Assembly (NCBI GenBank): GCA_050015675.1
Contig: JBEKAY010000009.1
Span: 1-64,000 of the forward strand
Length of the DNA stretch: 64,000 nucleotides
Reading direction: 5' to 3'
Origin: Fen-1298 sp050015675
GTDB taxonomy: Bacteria; Bacteroidota; Ignavibacteria; UBA10030
The notes under the pieces were generated by a model. That model worked only from the letters and a program-made list of their open reading frames with translations, was not told the origin of the DNA and ran no database searches. This document shows, in pieces, positions 32,732-42,176 of the stretch. Within the stretch, counting starts at the first letter, position 1, and every line of letters begins with the position of its first letter. The position numbers were made by a program, and so were the translations under genes.

Positions 32732-34576
32732 ATGGCAGAAAAAATACCTCAGTTTCTTGATGAAGTCACTATTCGTTTTGCTGGAGACTCCGGCGATGGA
32801 ATGCAGCTCACAGGCACACAGTTCACTAACACTGCCGCTTTTATAGGCAATGACCTAAGTACGCTTCCTGATTATCCTGCGGAAATTCGAGCACCGCAGG
32901 GAACTACGAACGGTGTCAGCGGATTTCAAATTCATTTTGGGAGCGTCGAGATTAACACACCCGGTGATTTTTGTGATGTGCTCGTAGCGATGAATGCTGC
33001 TGCACTCAAAGTCAATCTCACGTGGCTCGTTAAAGGCGGCTCTATCATAGCCAATATCGACGGCTTTAATGATAAGAATCTGAAGCTTGCCAAATATGCC
33101 GCCAATCCGCTGAAAGATGGCTCTCTCTCTAACTATCAATTGTTTGAAGTTGATATTACAAAGTTGACAACCATTGCGCTTCAGGAGATGAACCTTTCCA
33201 GCAAACTCGTTGATCGCTGTAAAAACTTTTTTGCATTGGGTATGATGTACTGGATGTACAATCTTCCTCTTGAAACAACGCTTAAGTGGATCTCTGAGAA
33301 GTTCGATAAGAAGCAGGATATTCGCGATGCAAATACACGCGTGCTGAAAGCTGGATGGAACTATAGCGAGACTACAGAAATCTTCAAAGTTCGCTATCAA
33401 GTTGCACCGGCAAAACTTACGCCGGGAAATTACCGCAATATCACCGGCAACCAGGCTGCTGCCTGGGGACTGATGACTGCGGCAAAAAAAGCAAAGCTCG
33501 ATCTCTTTCTCGGCAGCTATCCAATCACACCTGCAAGCGAAATTCTGCACGAACTTTCCATGCACAAAAACTTTGGAGTGAAAACTTTTCAGGCAGAAGA
33601 TGAAATAGCGGGAATCACAGCTGCGATTGGCGCGTCTTTCGCCGGAGCCCTGGGTACAACAACAACAAGCGGACCCGGTCTTGCACTAAAAACCGAAGCC
33701 CTTGGACTTGCCGTGATGGTAGAATTGCCGCTTGTTGTGGTGGATGTGCAACGCGGTGGACCAAGCACTGGATTGCCAACGAAAACAGAACAGGCAGACT
33801 TGCTTCAAGCAGTTTATGGACGCAACGGTGAGGCTCCGATTCCAGTAATTGCTGCCGCTACACCGGCAGATTGTTTCGACGCTGTCTTTGAATCTGCACG
33901 TATCGCAATTAAATTTATGACTCCGGTTATTTGTTTGACGGATGGTTATCTCGGCAATGGTTCTGAACCATGGTTAATTCCGGATTACGAAAACCTTCCA
34001 GATATCTCTCCTCATTTCATAACTAATCCTGAAGGATTTCTCCCCTACTCGCGAGACGAAGTGACACTTGCACGACCTTGGGCAATCCCCGGCACTCCCG
34101 GACTTGAACACCGCATCGGTGGTTTGGAAAAGAAGAATCTCACCGGGAATATCGATTACTCACCGAAGAATCATGATCTCATGGTTCACTTGCGTGCAGA
34201 AAAAATTTCGCGTGTTGCAGACGACATTCCATTAGCAAAAATTGAAGGTGACCAACAAGGCAATGTGTTGGTGGTTGGCTGGGGAAGCACCTATGGAGCA
34301 ATCAGAACCGCAGTACAGCGTCATCGCTTGAAGGGACATTCTGTTTCACATTTGCACCTGCGGTACATCAATCCAATGCAAAAGAATGTCGGCGAAATAC
34401 TATCTCGATTCAAAACTATTTTAGTACCTGAATTAAACTTAGGTCAACTCATCAAAATCTTGAGATCTCATTATCTTGTGCCGGCAATCGGACTGAACAA
34501 AATAATGGGATTACCATTCCAGGCAGAAGAGATCGAAACAAAAATTGACGAGCTTTTACAAGGAACCAAATCATGA
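32732..34576 (+). CDS. korA: 2-oxoacid:ferredoxin oxidoreductase, fused gamma-alpha subunit
   Basis: A 614-residue subunit of a CoA-acylating 2-oxoacid:ferredoxin oxidoreductase, probably 2-oxoglutarate specific and used in the (reverse) TCA cycle. The gamma domain (about 10-195, FAGDSGDGMQLTG) is fused to the alpha domain (about 215-600) with the YPITPASEILHEL motif, FQAEDEIAGITAAIGASFAG and TTTSGPGLALKTE. It overlaps korB by ATGA. The substrate (2-oxoglutarate versus pyruvate) is not certain from sequence. Strong candidate for a key carbon-energy enzyme in an anaerobic or microaerophilic organism. Confidence 0.93.
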   Translation: MAEKIPQFLDEVTIRFAGDSGDGMQLTGTQFTNTAAFIGNDLSTLPDYPAEIRAPQGTTNGVSGFQIHFGSVEINTPGDFCDVLVAMNAAALKVNLTWLVKGGSIIANIDGFNDKNLKLAKYAANPLKDGSLSNYQLFEVDITKLTTIALQEMNLSSKLVDRCKNFFALGMMYWMYNLPLETTLKWISEKFDKKQDIRDANTRVLKAGWNYSETTEIFKVRYQVAPAKLTPGNYRNITGNQAAAWGLMTAAKKAKLDLFLGSYPITPASEILHELSMHKNFGVKTFQAEDEIAGITAAIGASFAGALGTTTTSGPGLALKTEALGLAVMVELPLVVVDVQRGGPSTGLPTKTEQADLLQAVYGRNGEAPIPVIAAATPADCFDAVFESARIAIKFMTPVICLTDGYLGNGSEPWLIPDYENLPDISPHFITNPEGFLPYSRDEVTLARPWAIPGTPGLEHRIGGLEKKNLTGNIDYSPKNHDLMVHLRAEKISRVADDIPLAKIEGDQQGNVLVVGWGSTYGAIRTAVQRHRLKGHSVSHLHLRYINPMQKNVGEILSRFKTILVPELNLGQLIKILRSHYLVPAIGLNKIMGLPFQAEEIETKIDELLQGTKS

Positions 34577-35625
34577 GCGCACTTATTCAAAATATTCCAG
34601 TTCAATCAACTGCATCAGGAACATCCAAATTCACATCAAAGGATTTACAGAGCGATCAAGAAGTTCGATGGTGCCCGGGATGTGGTGATTATTCAATCCT
34701 TGCTCAAGCACAACGCATTATGCCGGATTTAGGAATCCCAAAACATAAAATCGTTTTCGTTTCCGGCATTGGCTGCTCCAGCAGGTTTCCATATTATATG
34801 AATACATACGGATTTCATAGTATTCATGGGCGCGCAACATCAATCGCGTCTGGTGTAAAACTTGCACAGCCGGATCTTTCCGTCTGGGTGATTACTGGAG
34901 ACGGCGATGGCATGAGTATCGGCGGCAATCATCTGATCCATCTGCTTCGCCGTAACATCGATATCAAGGTTCTCTTGTTCAACAATCAAATTTACGGATT
35001 AACGAAAGGGCAGTATTCGCCAACTTCAGAAAAAGGTAAGATCACTAAATCCACGCCGTTCGGTTCATTAGATTACCCGTTCAATCCGATATCACTTGCT
35101 CTTGGCGCTAGTGCAACTTTTGCGGCACGAACAATAGATCGGGATCAAAAGCACTTGCAATCGATTTTAAAACGCGCCGCGGAACATGTTGGAACTTCAT
35201 TTATTGAAATTTATCAAAACTGCAGCGTCTTCAATGACGGGGCATTTTCTCAATTCACAGATAAAGAGATAAAAGACGATAATGTGGTTTTTCTTGAACA
35301 CGGCAAGCCGCTTCTCTTCGGTAAAGAGAAAGACAAAGGCATCAGATTGAATGGATTTACTCCGGAGATTGTTTCACTCAAAGATGGTACGCATTCGATT
35401 AATGACTTGCTTGTGCACAATGAAAATGACACAACGCTTTCATTTATTCTTGCGGATATGACTTATCACTCACATCTGCCTCGACCCATTGGCGTGTTTC
35501 TTTCGATTGAACGGCCAACTTATGAAGCCGAGATGCAGCGCCAAATTGAATTCTCGAAAGAAAAACAAGGTGAAGGAAATATGGAAACGCTTTTAAATTC
35601 CGGCGAGACTTGGACAATTCAATAA
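34573..35625 (+). CDS. korB: 2-oxoacid:ferredoxin oxidoreductase, beta subunit
   Basis: A 350-residue subunit that binds TPP and a 4Fe-4S cluster. Motifs: RWCPGCGDYSILAQAQ, SGIGCSSRFPYYMNTYG with cluster cysteines, the TPP motif GDGDGMSIGGNHLIHLLRRNIDIKVLLFNN, and TKGQYSPTSE. The ATG overlaps the korA stop, so subunits are translated together. The last 50 residues (from LPRPIGVF) are typical of KorB. A strong terminator follows. Confidence 0.94.
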   Translation: MSALIQNIPVQSTASGTSKFTSKDLQSDQEVRWCPGCGDYSILAQAQRIMPDLGIPKHKIVFVSGIGCSSRFPYYMNTYGFHSIHGRATSIASGVKLAQPDLSVWVITGDGDGMSIGGNHLIHLLRRNIDIKVLLFNNQIYGLTKGQYSPTSEKGKITKSTPFGSLDYPFNPISLALGASATFAARTIDRDQKHLQSILKRAAEHVGTSFIEIYQNCSVFNDGAFSQFTDKEIKDDNVVFLEHGKPLLFGKEKDKGIRLNGFTPEIVSLKDGTHSINDLLVHNENDTTLSFILADMTYHSHLPRPIGVFLSIERPTYEAEMQRQIEFSKEKQGEGNMETLLNSGETWTIQ

Positions 35626-35649
35626 TATTTTTATATCTTGTAGCGAGGG

Positions 35650-35684
35650 GTGTGGTTTCAAGGGTGAGATCACACTTTTTTTTT
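35650..35684 (+). terminator. Intrinsic terminator after korAB
   Basis: Ten-pair stem GTGTGGTTTC (35650-35659) / GAGATCACAC (35666-35675), two wobbles, 6-nt loop, then nine T. Confidence 0.9.
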
Positions 35685-35718
35685 GCCACTATTGGTTTAC
35701 AGATAACGGGAATTCACA

Positions 35719-36705
35719 TTGCCAGTGCAGTTTGAAACATTCCGGACAATTGTTGAATCGTATGCGCGTTTTGTGCTGACGACGCATGTCAATCCAGATG
35801 GCGATGGCCTCGGCACCGAAATTGCGCTCGCCCTCTATCTCCAGAAACAAGGGAAACAAGCAACCATTCTCAATTACAGCGCAACACCTGATAATTATTC
35901 TTTCCTCGCGCAATTTCATCCTATCCTTCAATTCGATCCTTCCCAGGATGCAGAAATTATAGAAAATGCGGAAGTGATTATTGTCTTGGATACAAATCAG
36001 TTGGACAGATTAGTAACGATGAAGTCGGCTCTTGTATCGAGCCAAGCCGTAAAAATCTGCATCGATCACCATCTTGAACCGGGAGAATTTGCCGATCTCT
36101 ATATCTTGGATGAATCTTCTACGGCTACAGGAGAAATTATCTACCGACTTTTAAATTACTTGACGGGCCGCAGTATCGACCGCGAAACAGCTATTGCTCT
36201 CTATACCGCAATTATGACAGACACCGGATCATTTCGATATCCAAAAACCGATCCGGAAACACATAAAATTATTGCTCAACTTATTCAAGCGGGAGCAGAC
36301 CCTGTTGCTATTTACGAACATGTCTATGAATGCGGTTCCATTAATCGCGTGCGCTTGCTGGGATTAGCTCTGGCAAATATGCAAATTACACACAACGGAA
36401 AACTTGCCTACATCGTTCTTACACGCGAAATGTTTGACACGACTAACACAACGGAAGTCGATGCTGAGGCGTTTGTGCCATACACTTTGACTATCGATGG
36501 AGTGCAGATTGGATTGATGTTTTCAGAGATGAACGGCATTGTAAAGGTGAGCTTCCGTTCCAAAGGCGATATCTGGATTAATGAATTAGCAAAAGAATTC
36601 GGCGGGAACGGACATAAGAATGCTGCGGGAGCTAGAATCCCACATGGAAAATTAGAAGAACTTGTTCCTCAAGTGCTTGAGAATGCAAGCGCGTATATTG
36701 TGTAA
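35719..36705 (+). CDS. nrnA: DHH-family oligoribonuclease/pAp phosphatase (NrnA-like)
   Basis: A 328-residue DHH/DHHA1 phosphoesterase that degrades short RNA and removes the 3' phosphate of pAp. TTG start (35719). Metal motifs: THVNPDGDGLG, VLDTNQLDRL, CIDHHLEP and TDTGSFRYP; the C-terminal DHHA1 domain has KVSFRSKGDIWINELAKEFG and GGNGHKNAAGARI. It is complete. A diverged copy of its last 25 codons lies 365 bp downstream (37070-37144). Confidence 0.92.
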   Translation: MPVQFETFRTIVESYARFVLTTHVNPDGDGLGTEIALALYLQKQGKQATILNYSATPDNYSFLAQFHPILQFDPSQDAEIIENAEVIIVLDTNQLDRLVTMKSALVSSQAVKICIDHHLEPGEFADLYILDESSTATGEIIYRLLNYLTGRSIDRETAIALYTAIMTDTGSFRYPKTDPETHKIIAQLIQAGADPVAIYEHVYECGSINRVRLLGLALANMQITHNGKLAYIVLTREMFDTTNTTEVDAEAFVPYTLTIDGVQIGLMFSEMNGIVKVSFRSKGDIWINELAKEFGGNGHKNAAGARIPHGKLEELVPQVLENASAYIV

Positions 36706-37069
36706 TGCAAAATCGAAGGATGTTGTTTCGCTTGCGCTAAAGCGTATAGATAAGTATGTAAGTGTTGTTTGACTCTGTTCTGCTGTAGGTCAGGACGCTG
36801 TCTCGACCATGTTTATGAGCAGTCGACTCAGCGCGATCTGTTACACGGAACGCGGTAGCGACTAAAGTCGGACAAATCGATTTACATGGGTACTGTGAGT
36901 GTTTTACAACCTTCACTGTATGTCGAATCGCTGATTCGAATAACATAAAAGGAGGGGACACAACCGTTCAAACAAAGCCCGCTCATAGCGGGCTTTGTCC
37001 GAGGCTGCCTAAAAAGTACGTGCACTGGGACATCACGAACCATTTCGTGACGCTGAGTCATTGAAAACA

Positions 37070-37144
37070 ATTCATATACCTCACAGTAAGCTGGAAGAAC
37101 TTGTTTCTCAGGTGCTGGAGAATGCTGGTTCATACATCATTTGA
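37070..37144 (+). pseudogene. Displaced 3' tail of an nrnA-like gene
   Basis: Frame IHIPHSKLEELVSQVLENAG then SYII and stop, matching the end of nrnA (ARIPHGKLEELVPQVLENAS, AYIV). DNA differs mostly at third codon positions, so it came from a related coding gene rather than a recent duplication. Homology stops abruptly upstream of the IP dipeptide. No start or upstream domain is present. Confidence 0.8.
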
Positions 37145-37190
37145 AAAGTAAAATGAGACTTTAAAAGTATTATATCGTTGGTATCTAAAT

Positions 37191-37222
37191 AAACTACCTC
37201 GGAGCTTGCTCCGAGGTAGTTT
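37191..37222. terminator. Very stable bidirectional hairpin
   Basis: Perfect 15-bp stem AAACTACCTCGGAGC / GCTCCGAGGTAGTTT with a 2-nt loop; T-rich on the plus side. Likely terminator of the nrnA transcript. Confidence 0.75.
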
Positions 37223-37412
37223 ATCATTTTATTCTGGATTCCTAACGATAACATCCCTTCCCGCCTAAGCTCATTCGGCGTCGGCAAGCAGGTAGGAGCG
37301 GTGAACTTTGTTTTATCACGTTCCGTAAGATGAAAATAATATTTTTATTGTTTTTTCTCATAACTAATTACTAAATTTTACTTGATTTGTCACATTGAAA
37401 GGAATAATCATC

Positions 37413-38042
37413 ATGGATGATGATTTTACTCGTGCTGTGGTCATTGCAGGTATATTTATCGGATTTATTGTTCTGTTTGTATGGATGACATCGCGGACAA
37501 AACGCCGCATCGTTAACGCAGTTGCTCGGGCACAGGAGGCTTTAAAACTCACACCCATTGTCAGCACTCATCCACAGTTGGATGTTGTATGGTGTGCAAC
37601 TCGAGGCCAAGTTTCCGGGTTGACAATTAGAATTTTCGGAGGGAGGTCTCGCAGCGGTCGAAACGCAGGAGTTGCAGAAGGAACGCGTGCTATCGATAAA
37701 GCGTTCGTGATGATTATTGTATCTCTGCCTAATATTATTCCATTTCGTTTCAACATTCAACGAAGACTTGCCCTTTCAGCCCCACATTTTGGTACGAGCT
37801 ATGCAGAATTTGATAAATTTATCGAAGTTATAACAGATAATGAAAAAAAGGCTCTGACCCTACTTAGCAATGAACAATTGCGCACTGCAATAGTTTCATT
37901 TATCAAGTCAACCGCAAATGCATTTATTACTAGTTCGGAAGTTATAATCAAAGTATCAAGTGATAAACAAGTTCTCCCTGCTGCCAAAGAAGCAGTTAAC
38001 CTTGCCCTCATGCTTAAAAATCAGATTGGAACAATTCAATAG
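37413..38042 (+). CDS. Hypothetical one-TM protein (209 aa)
   Basis: No family recognised. ATG at 37413 follows AAAGGA with good spacing; a TTG at 37395 is less likely. An N-terminal acidic MDDDFT is followed by one membrane helix (about 5-27, AVVIAGIFIGFIVLFVW) and a soluble domain of about 180 residues, probably cytoplasmic given the basic SRTKRR after the helix. The domain alternates beta strands and helices, with a serine/arginine-rich GGRSRSGRNAG loop. Monocistronic. Confidence 0.7.
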   Translation: MDDDFTRAVVIAGIFIGFIVLFVWMTSRTKRRIVNAVARAQEALKLTPIVSTHPQLDVVWCATRGQVSGLTIRIFGGRSRSGRNAGVAEGTRAIDKAFVMIIVSLPNIIPFRFNIQRRLALSAPHFGTSYAEFDKFIEVITDNEKKALTLLSNEQLRTAIVSFIKSTANAFITSSEVIIKVSSDKQVLPAAKEAVNLALMLKNQIGTIQ

Positions 38043-38247
38043 AAGAAAATCAATGCAGCAACGATTTCAGAGATTATCCCAGCTTAGAGTGAATATGGCT
38101 TGCCTGTCTGGTTAGTTTATACAAAATATAGAATGACCCACTACTTCAGGCTTTGTCTTCACAAGACGAAACCGTTAAACACAAACCATCATCTTGTCCA
38201 AGCATACTAACCATCTATATCTCAAACTTTTTTTGTCTAATGTTCAA

Positions 38248-38400
38248 TTATTGCCAAAAGCAATCTGGAATTGTTGTCCCATCTACCCAACTTTGCACTA
38301 CAAATGGTGTCTTTGGATAACCTGCAGGCGCACGAAATTGAAGATTATTATCGAAGTCATAGTCTTTACGAAACCCATTAAAAGGATGAGAAGAAGAATT
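38248..38400 (-). pseudogene. C-terminal remnant of a paralogous surface protein
   Basis: Minus-strand frame ending at 38248: NSSSHPFNGFRKDYDFDNNL, then QFRAPAGYPKTPF and CFWQ stop. It parallels the end of the adjacent 474-residue protein (GFHKNYDYDKRL ... SPIAYPGTMNW): a shared GFxKxYDxD, then xxL and a YP motif. Only the last 50 codons remain, cut off upstream by the operon terminator. Confidence 0.75.
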
Positions 38401-38407
38401 CGCACTC

Positions 38408-38439
38408 AAAAAAAGGCGCTTATTTAGAAAGCACCTTTT
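38408..38439 (-). terminator. Intrinsic terminator of the pilin-like operon
   Basis: On the minus strand AAAGGTGCTT / AAGCGCCTTT stem with one G-T pair and a 7-nt loop, then TTTT. Confidence 0.8.
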
Positions 38440-38472
38440 CTCTATACTATTAGATACATTTTTAATCTATCG

Positions 38473-39897
38473 CTAATGAGAGTTTAAAAAACCAAAAGCA
38501 TTCTGAAAAAATGTATTGTTATTTGTTGTCGCTGTAGTCTCATACCAATTCATTACCTTCCAATTCATCGTCCCCGGATAAGCTATAGGTGATTGCTGTG
38601 TTAGTCTTTTATCGTAATCATAGTTTTTATGGAATCCGCTTGAAACATTATTACCGCTAAGCGAGGCTACAGTACCTCTAACATTTTGTTGTATTCCACC
38701 AACAAGGAATATCGTTCCATCTAAGCCACGTGAACCATAATTCTGTGCACTAAATCCTCCTGTTAAACAGAATATCGATGCATTTAAATAGACATCGCTA
38801 TTATTAACAGACGGCAGATTATTACCCGTAATTGGATCTACAGGCACGTCTGTAATTATAACATTATTATCGGTGACAAGTCCTAACATAGATTTACAAT
38901 TAGTATTAGCAGACCCATCTGAATTCTCGGGGGGGACACTATAGACGATTGATGAATCAATATAAATAGCACTTCCAGTCCCTACTGCACTAATTGTTAA
39001 CTGTCCATTCAAAACCCCTTGTACATGCACTGGCATATTTTCTACAAGCACTACACCGTCAGGTGCCCATGCTGCAATAGATGTGTACACTGTTGTTACT
39101 TTTGTTACCGTTGTGGTACTCCCTACTTTTTTTGATGTATATTCTGTAACAGCTACTGAACCATTTTTATATAATTCAATGTTCTCTTGTATAGGCGTAC
39201 CTGCTGTTAAATTTCCAGTATCAACATAATCCTTTCCAGCAGGAGCAGTGGTTTGTCTCCCCATTGTCTTCACATTTGTAAGATCTGGTGGCATCGGTTC
39301 GTTAACGGGTGATTGGTACCCGCCTGCAAAAGTTGGGTGATCAGATGATCCGTTCTGCTTTTTTAAACCTTTACCAGTTGTCACTGGCCCTTTAAAATAC
39401 GGATTCCCCGTGACGTATAAATAGTCTTGCGTATGTAAACGTCCCTTGCATGTATCTCCGGTAGTCCAGTAAACTCCATTTTCATTTACGTTATACATTG
39501 CATAGACTGAAAATGAGACTCTATCAAAATCAACAGTTGTTTGTGCATCAATCCCCGCATATGACGCATCTACTATCATTTGCATAGTATCTTTTGTCGC
39601 GAACTTTGAACTATCTATATATACCGTGAAAGATCCCTGACCATTAGCGAATGTCTGAGGAAATGTAACTGTTCCCGTAGGCGAAGACCAAATTTTGCCG
39701 GGATATGCCAAGGTGGTAGTGTAAATCCCGCTAATAGCTATGTTAGTAACGCTCTCAGCAACAAGTTGCGCTTGTTCAATTTCGTAATAGCTGTTATATT
39801 TAATATACGCATCGGATGCTCGCCGAGACAAGTTAAAACCCATAGTCATGAAAATAAAATTAAAACCTATAACCATCATTAACGAAGTGCGTCCCAT
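38473..39897 (-). CDS. Pilin-like / PilX-type surface protein (474 aa)
   Basis: A hydrophobic N-terminal helix (about 4-22, SLMMVIGFNFIFMTMGF) is followed by a long extracellular region rich in Ser, Thr, Asn, Gly and aromatic residues, with beta-type sequence. This layout resembles PilX/DUF4900-like proteins of FCB bacteria. No prepilin peptidase GFxxxE site is visible before the helix, so it is not a standard prepilin. It is the last gene of a three-gene operon; a truncated paralog tail follows. Function likely cell-surface structure or secretion; this is inference. Confidence 0.65.
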   Translation of the reverse strand: MGRTSLMMVIGFNFIFMTMGFNLSRRASDAYIKYNSYYEIEQAQLVAESVTNIAISGIYTTTLAYPGKIWSSPTGTVTFPQTFANGQGSFTVYIDSSKFATKDTMQMIVDASYAGIDAQTTVDFDRVSFSVYAMYNVNENGVYWTTGDTCKGRLHTQDYLYVTGNPYFKGPVTTGKGLKKQNGSSDHPTFAGGYQSPVNEPMPPDLTNVKTMGRQTTAPAGKDYVDTGNLTAGTPIQENIELYKNGSVAVTEYTSKKVGSTTTVTKVTTVYTSIAAWAPDGVVLVENMPVHVQGVLNGQLTISAVGTGSAIYIDSSIVYSVPPENSDGSANTNCKSMLGLVTDNNVIITDVPVDPITGNNLPSVNNSDVYLNASIFCLTGGFSAQNYGSRGLDGTIFLVGGIQQNVRGTVASLSGNNVSSGFHKNYDYDKRLTQQSPIAYPGTMNWKVMNWYETTATTNNNTFFQNAFGFLNSH

Positions 39898-39918
39898 ATC
39901 TCTTCTCCTTGATCACTT

Positions 39919-40581
39919 CTATCGTGGATATTTAAATGCCCTCGATGTCATTCGTAATTCGCGCCAATACAACTGATATTCCGATGTATCCATCATATAT
40001 TGCTGGTGCCCCTTAACTGGACTCTCAAGTTTGATAGAGATGTCCGTTACTTTAATTGATCCAAGATCGTTTGCAGCGATTCCATGTTCTGTTGCAACGG
40101 TAGAAAAGTGCATCGAATCTGGAGTGTCCATGTCATTCCAATATGCTAGTTTAAATTGGGTTAATCCTAGATTCCATTTCGCAGGTGTTTGGCTGTCTAT
40201 TTTTTTGTAAAGATAAAACATATTTGGAGTAGTAGCGTCTGGATTAGCGGCTGCAAATTCTGCAGTTGTTCCAGCCCAGTATGTAACTGTATCTATAGCT
40301 CCGGTATTATAATAATCTGTTTGATATGAAATTTTTGTAGATTCAGCATCCACAATTGATGAACCTGTTGAAAGAAGACCTGGATTTTTGCAATATCCAA
40401 TATGTTTAAAATCATCTTCAATCATTGCAACAACTGTAAGTAGATTTGATTGGAGCAGATAACTTGAATAATATGCTGAAGAATACTCTTGAGCACTCAA
40501 ATTGAGAGTGAATGCTATTACTAGAAGAAATCCTCCAATCAGAATTGAGCCGATGATATCTAACAACGATGATGCGCCCAT
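39919..40581 (-). CDS. Pilin-like membrane-anchored protein (220 aa)
   Basis: Starts MGASSLLDIIGSILIGGFLLVIAF, a single N-terminal membrane helix, then a helical stretch with LNLSAQEYSSAYYSSYLLQSN and a beta-rich domain ending LYWRELRMTSRAFKYPR. This looks like a minor pseudopilin (PilW-like) with the N-terminal helix but without a classical leader and Glu5. It lies between the other two genes, 21 and 10 bp apart. Confidence 0.6.
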   Translation of the reverse strand: MGASSLLDIIGSILIGGFLLVIAFTLNLSAQEYSSAYYSSYLLQSNLLTVVAMIEDDFKHIGYCKNPGLLSTGSSIVDAESTKISYQTDYYNTGAIDTVTYWAGTTAEFAAANPDATTPNMFYLYKKIDSQTPAKWNLGLTQFKLAYWNDMDTPDSMHFSTVATEHGIAANDLGSIKVTDISIKLESPVKGHQQYMMDTSEYQLYWRELRMTSRAFKYPR

Positions 40582-40591
40582 AGTACCTTCA

Positions 40592-41143
40592 TTATTGATA
40601 ATAACTATAAATGTATGACATTTTTATTGTGTCAACGCCTGCTGTTGCACCGCCGCCCTCTATCGCTTGACGGCTTGCAGTTGGGATTACTTGAAGATCC
40701 ATTTGTTTATACCAAGTTGTAGTTGCAGTAGTATAGGGAGCATTTACTTTAGCATAAGGAGGAGTTTCTGCGATATAATAAACCTGTATTTTTACACGAA
40801 ATACATCAATATTCGTTATGGGGTTACTAAAATCATAATTATTATAATCATCGAAATCATTAAACGTCGAATCTACATTGGCTTGTTCGGTACCACCATC
40901 AGTCCCCAAGGTTATCGATAATTGATTTCTATTAATAACTATAGAGTCAAGTGTCGAGTTTTCGTCAAAATCTAAATTGCTTGCTTTTTCAAAATATGAA
41001 GTCGCTAAACCAATGGCATACATCCCAATTTCCGTTTGGCGTAAAATAGTTCCTTGGTTTAAATTATTGCTGTTCACTGTTAGCGCGGTTGTGCCCAGAA
41101 GAAGCAATGCAACTATCGTAAGCATTGTCTGGCCAGTATTCAT
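40592..41143 (-). CDS. Pilin-like membrane-anchored protein (183 aa), first gene of operon
   Basis: Starts MNTGQTMLTIVALLLLGTTAL with one N-terminal hydrophobic helix, followed by a YFEKAS-type helix and a beta-rich domain with an ASNLDFDENSTLDSI segment. Strong AAGGAGG site before the ATG. Together with the two downstream genes it forms a compact unit of three single-TM surface proteins. No assembly ATPase is nearby. Confidence 0.6.
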   Translation of the reverse strand: MNTGQTMLTIVALLLLGTTALTVNSNNLNQGTILRQTEIGMYAIGLATSYFEKASNLDFDENSTLDSIVINRNQLSITLGTDGGTEQANVDSTFNDFDDYNNYDFSNPITNIDVFRVKIQVYYIAETPPYAKVNAPYTTATTTWYKQMDLQVIPTASRQAIEGGGATAGVDTIKMSYIYSYYQ

Positions 41144-41708
41144 ACTTCCTCCTTATCATCACTCAAATATAAGATTTCAAATTCACTAATATTCTATTTT
41201 TCTTTCCGGAGGCTTTGATCTCAAGAAAAATAAATTATATTTTGTGCTTCACTTTCAAACTGATTGAGTGTACAAAAGCTCCTTATCAAAATCAAGAGCT
41301 ACAATCAGGTTTTAATAAAATCAGCATTTTTTACCTTCACAACATTTTCTTAGAATAATATGTCAGCAAGCGTTCATATTTATGGTGATGCATATCACTA
41401 GGCAGATTGTCTTGAATGCAATCTTTTTTTCTATGTATGTTATATCAAATCCTGTGCCTATTCTCAATATCTTAATATCAATCAGAATTATCCTATATTA
41501 CATAATCCTTTCTTTCCTTGTCAGAGAATAATGTAGAATTTACTGCATAGTACTCTGTCTTTTTTACCATCAGTTCATTAAAACTAAAATCGAGGGATAG
41601 GGGAAAGTTCTATTTTGGATTGGAGATGAAGGATTCTAGAATGGAGAATAGACCAAATGAGGAAGTTCGGTTCTTCTGCATAAACCGAGCTTCCCTGAAC
41701 ATTACCGG
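41144..41708. other. Intergenic region upstream of the pilin-like operon
   Basis: AT-rich with no gene. A stem-loop GGAAGTTCGGTT / AACCGAGCTTCC with one mismatch lies at 41661-41694, just beyond the ndk stop, probably the ndk 3' end structure. The operon promoter must lie near 41160-41300 but no clear consensus is seen. Confidence 0.5.
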
Positions 41709-42128
41709 CTACACTAATTCACTTTCTGAAAAGAAGAAGGCAATTTCGAGTTTTCCGTTTTCGGGTGAATCAGAACCATGGACGAAATTCTGGACTTTGT
41801 TGTCCGCAAATAATTTACGGATAGTTCCATCTGCAGCTTCTTTTGGATCAGTTGCACCGATAAGTGTCCGATAATCTGCCACTGCATTTTCTTTTTCTAA
41901 CGCTATAGGAACGCATGGACCGCTGGTCATAAATTCTATAAGGCCTGAAAAGAACGGTTGACCTTTGTGAACGGCATAGAAAGCATCGGCAGCTTCTCTT
42001 GTCAGCCGAATTTGTTTGAAATCAAGAACTTTGAAACCCGCTTTCTGAATACGTGCGAGAACTTCCCCTTGAAGATTCTTACGGACACAATCAGGTTTTA
42101 GTATTGCTAATGTTTGTTCGACAGCCAT
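41709..42128 (-). CDS. ndk: Nucleoside diphosphate kinase
   Basis: A 139-residue enzyme that balances nucleoside triphosphate pools. Motifs: TLAILKPDCVRKNLQGE, GLIEFMTSGPCVPIALEKENAV, GATDPKEAADGTIRKLFA and catalytic histidine in NFVHGSDSPENG. Full length. It precedes a MITE-like element and sucD. Confidence 0.97.
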   Translation of the reverse strand: MAVEQTLAILKPDCVRKNLQGEVLARIQKAGFKVLDFKQIRLTREAADAFYAVHKGQPFFSGLIEFMTSGPCVPIALEKENAVADYRTLIGATDPKEAADGTIRKLFADNKVQNFVHGSDSPENGKLEIAFFFSESELV

Positions 42129-42176
42129 TTATTTTGAATCTCCTTCTCACTTGAAAAATATTGCCATGAATTTATT

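Larger units (their letters stand above)
36706..37412. other. Intergenic region with hairpins and a displaced gene tail
   Basis: About 700 bp without an intact gene. It holds a palindrome ACAAAGCCCGC / GCGGGCTTTGT (36972-36998), a nrnA-like tail remnant (37070-37144), a very stable hairpin (37191-37222) and a GC-rich inverted repeat around 37256-37300 ending in GAACTTTG, similar to the MITE-like elements near sucD. 36706-36960 shows nothing convincing. Confidence 0.55.
38043..38472. other. Intergenic region holding a paralog remnant and an operon terminator
   Basis: The plus-strand hypothetical gene and the minus-strand pilin-like operon end convergently here. 38248-38400 is a minus-strand remnant of a pilin-like gene, 38408-38439 is the operon terminator, and the remainder (38043-38247) shows no structure. 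Confidence 0.6.

Noticed and set aside
36737..36961. 74-codon minus-strand frame after nrnA
   Set aside because: No motif or ribosome site; it lies in the displaced-tail intergenic region and looks like chance.
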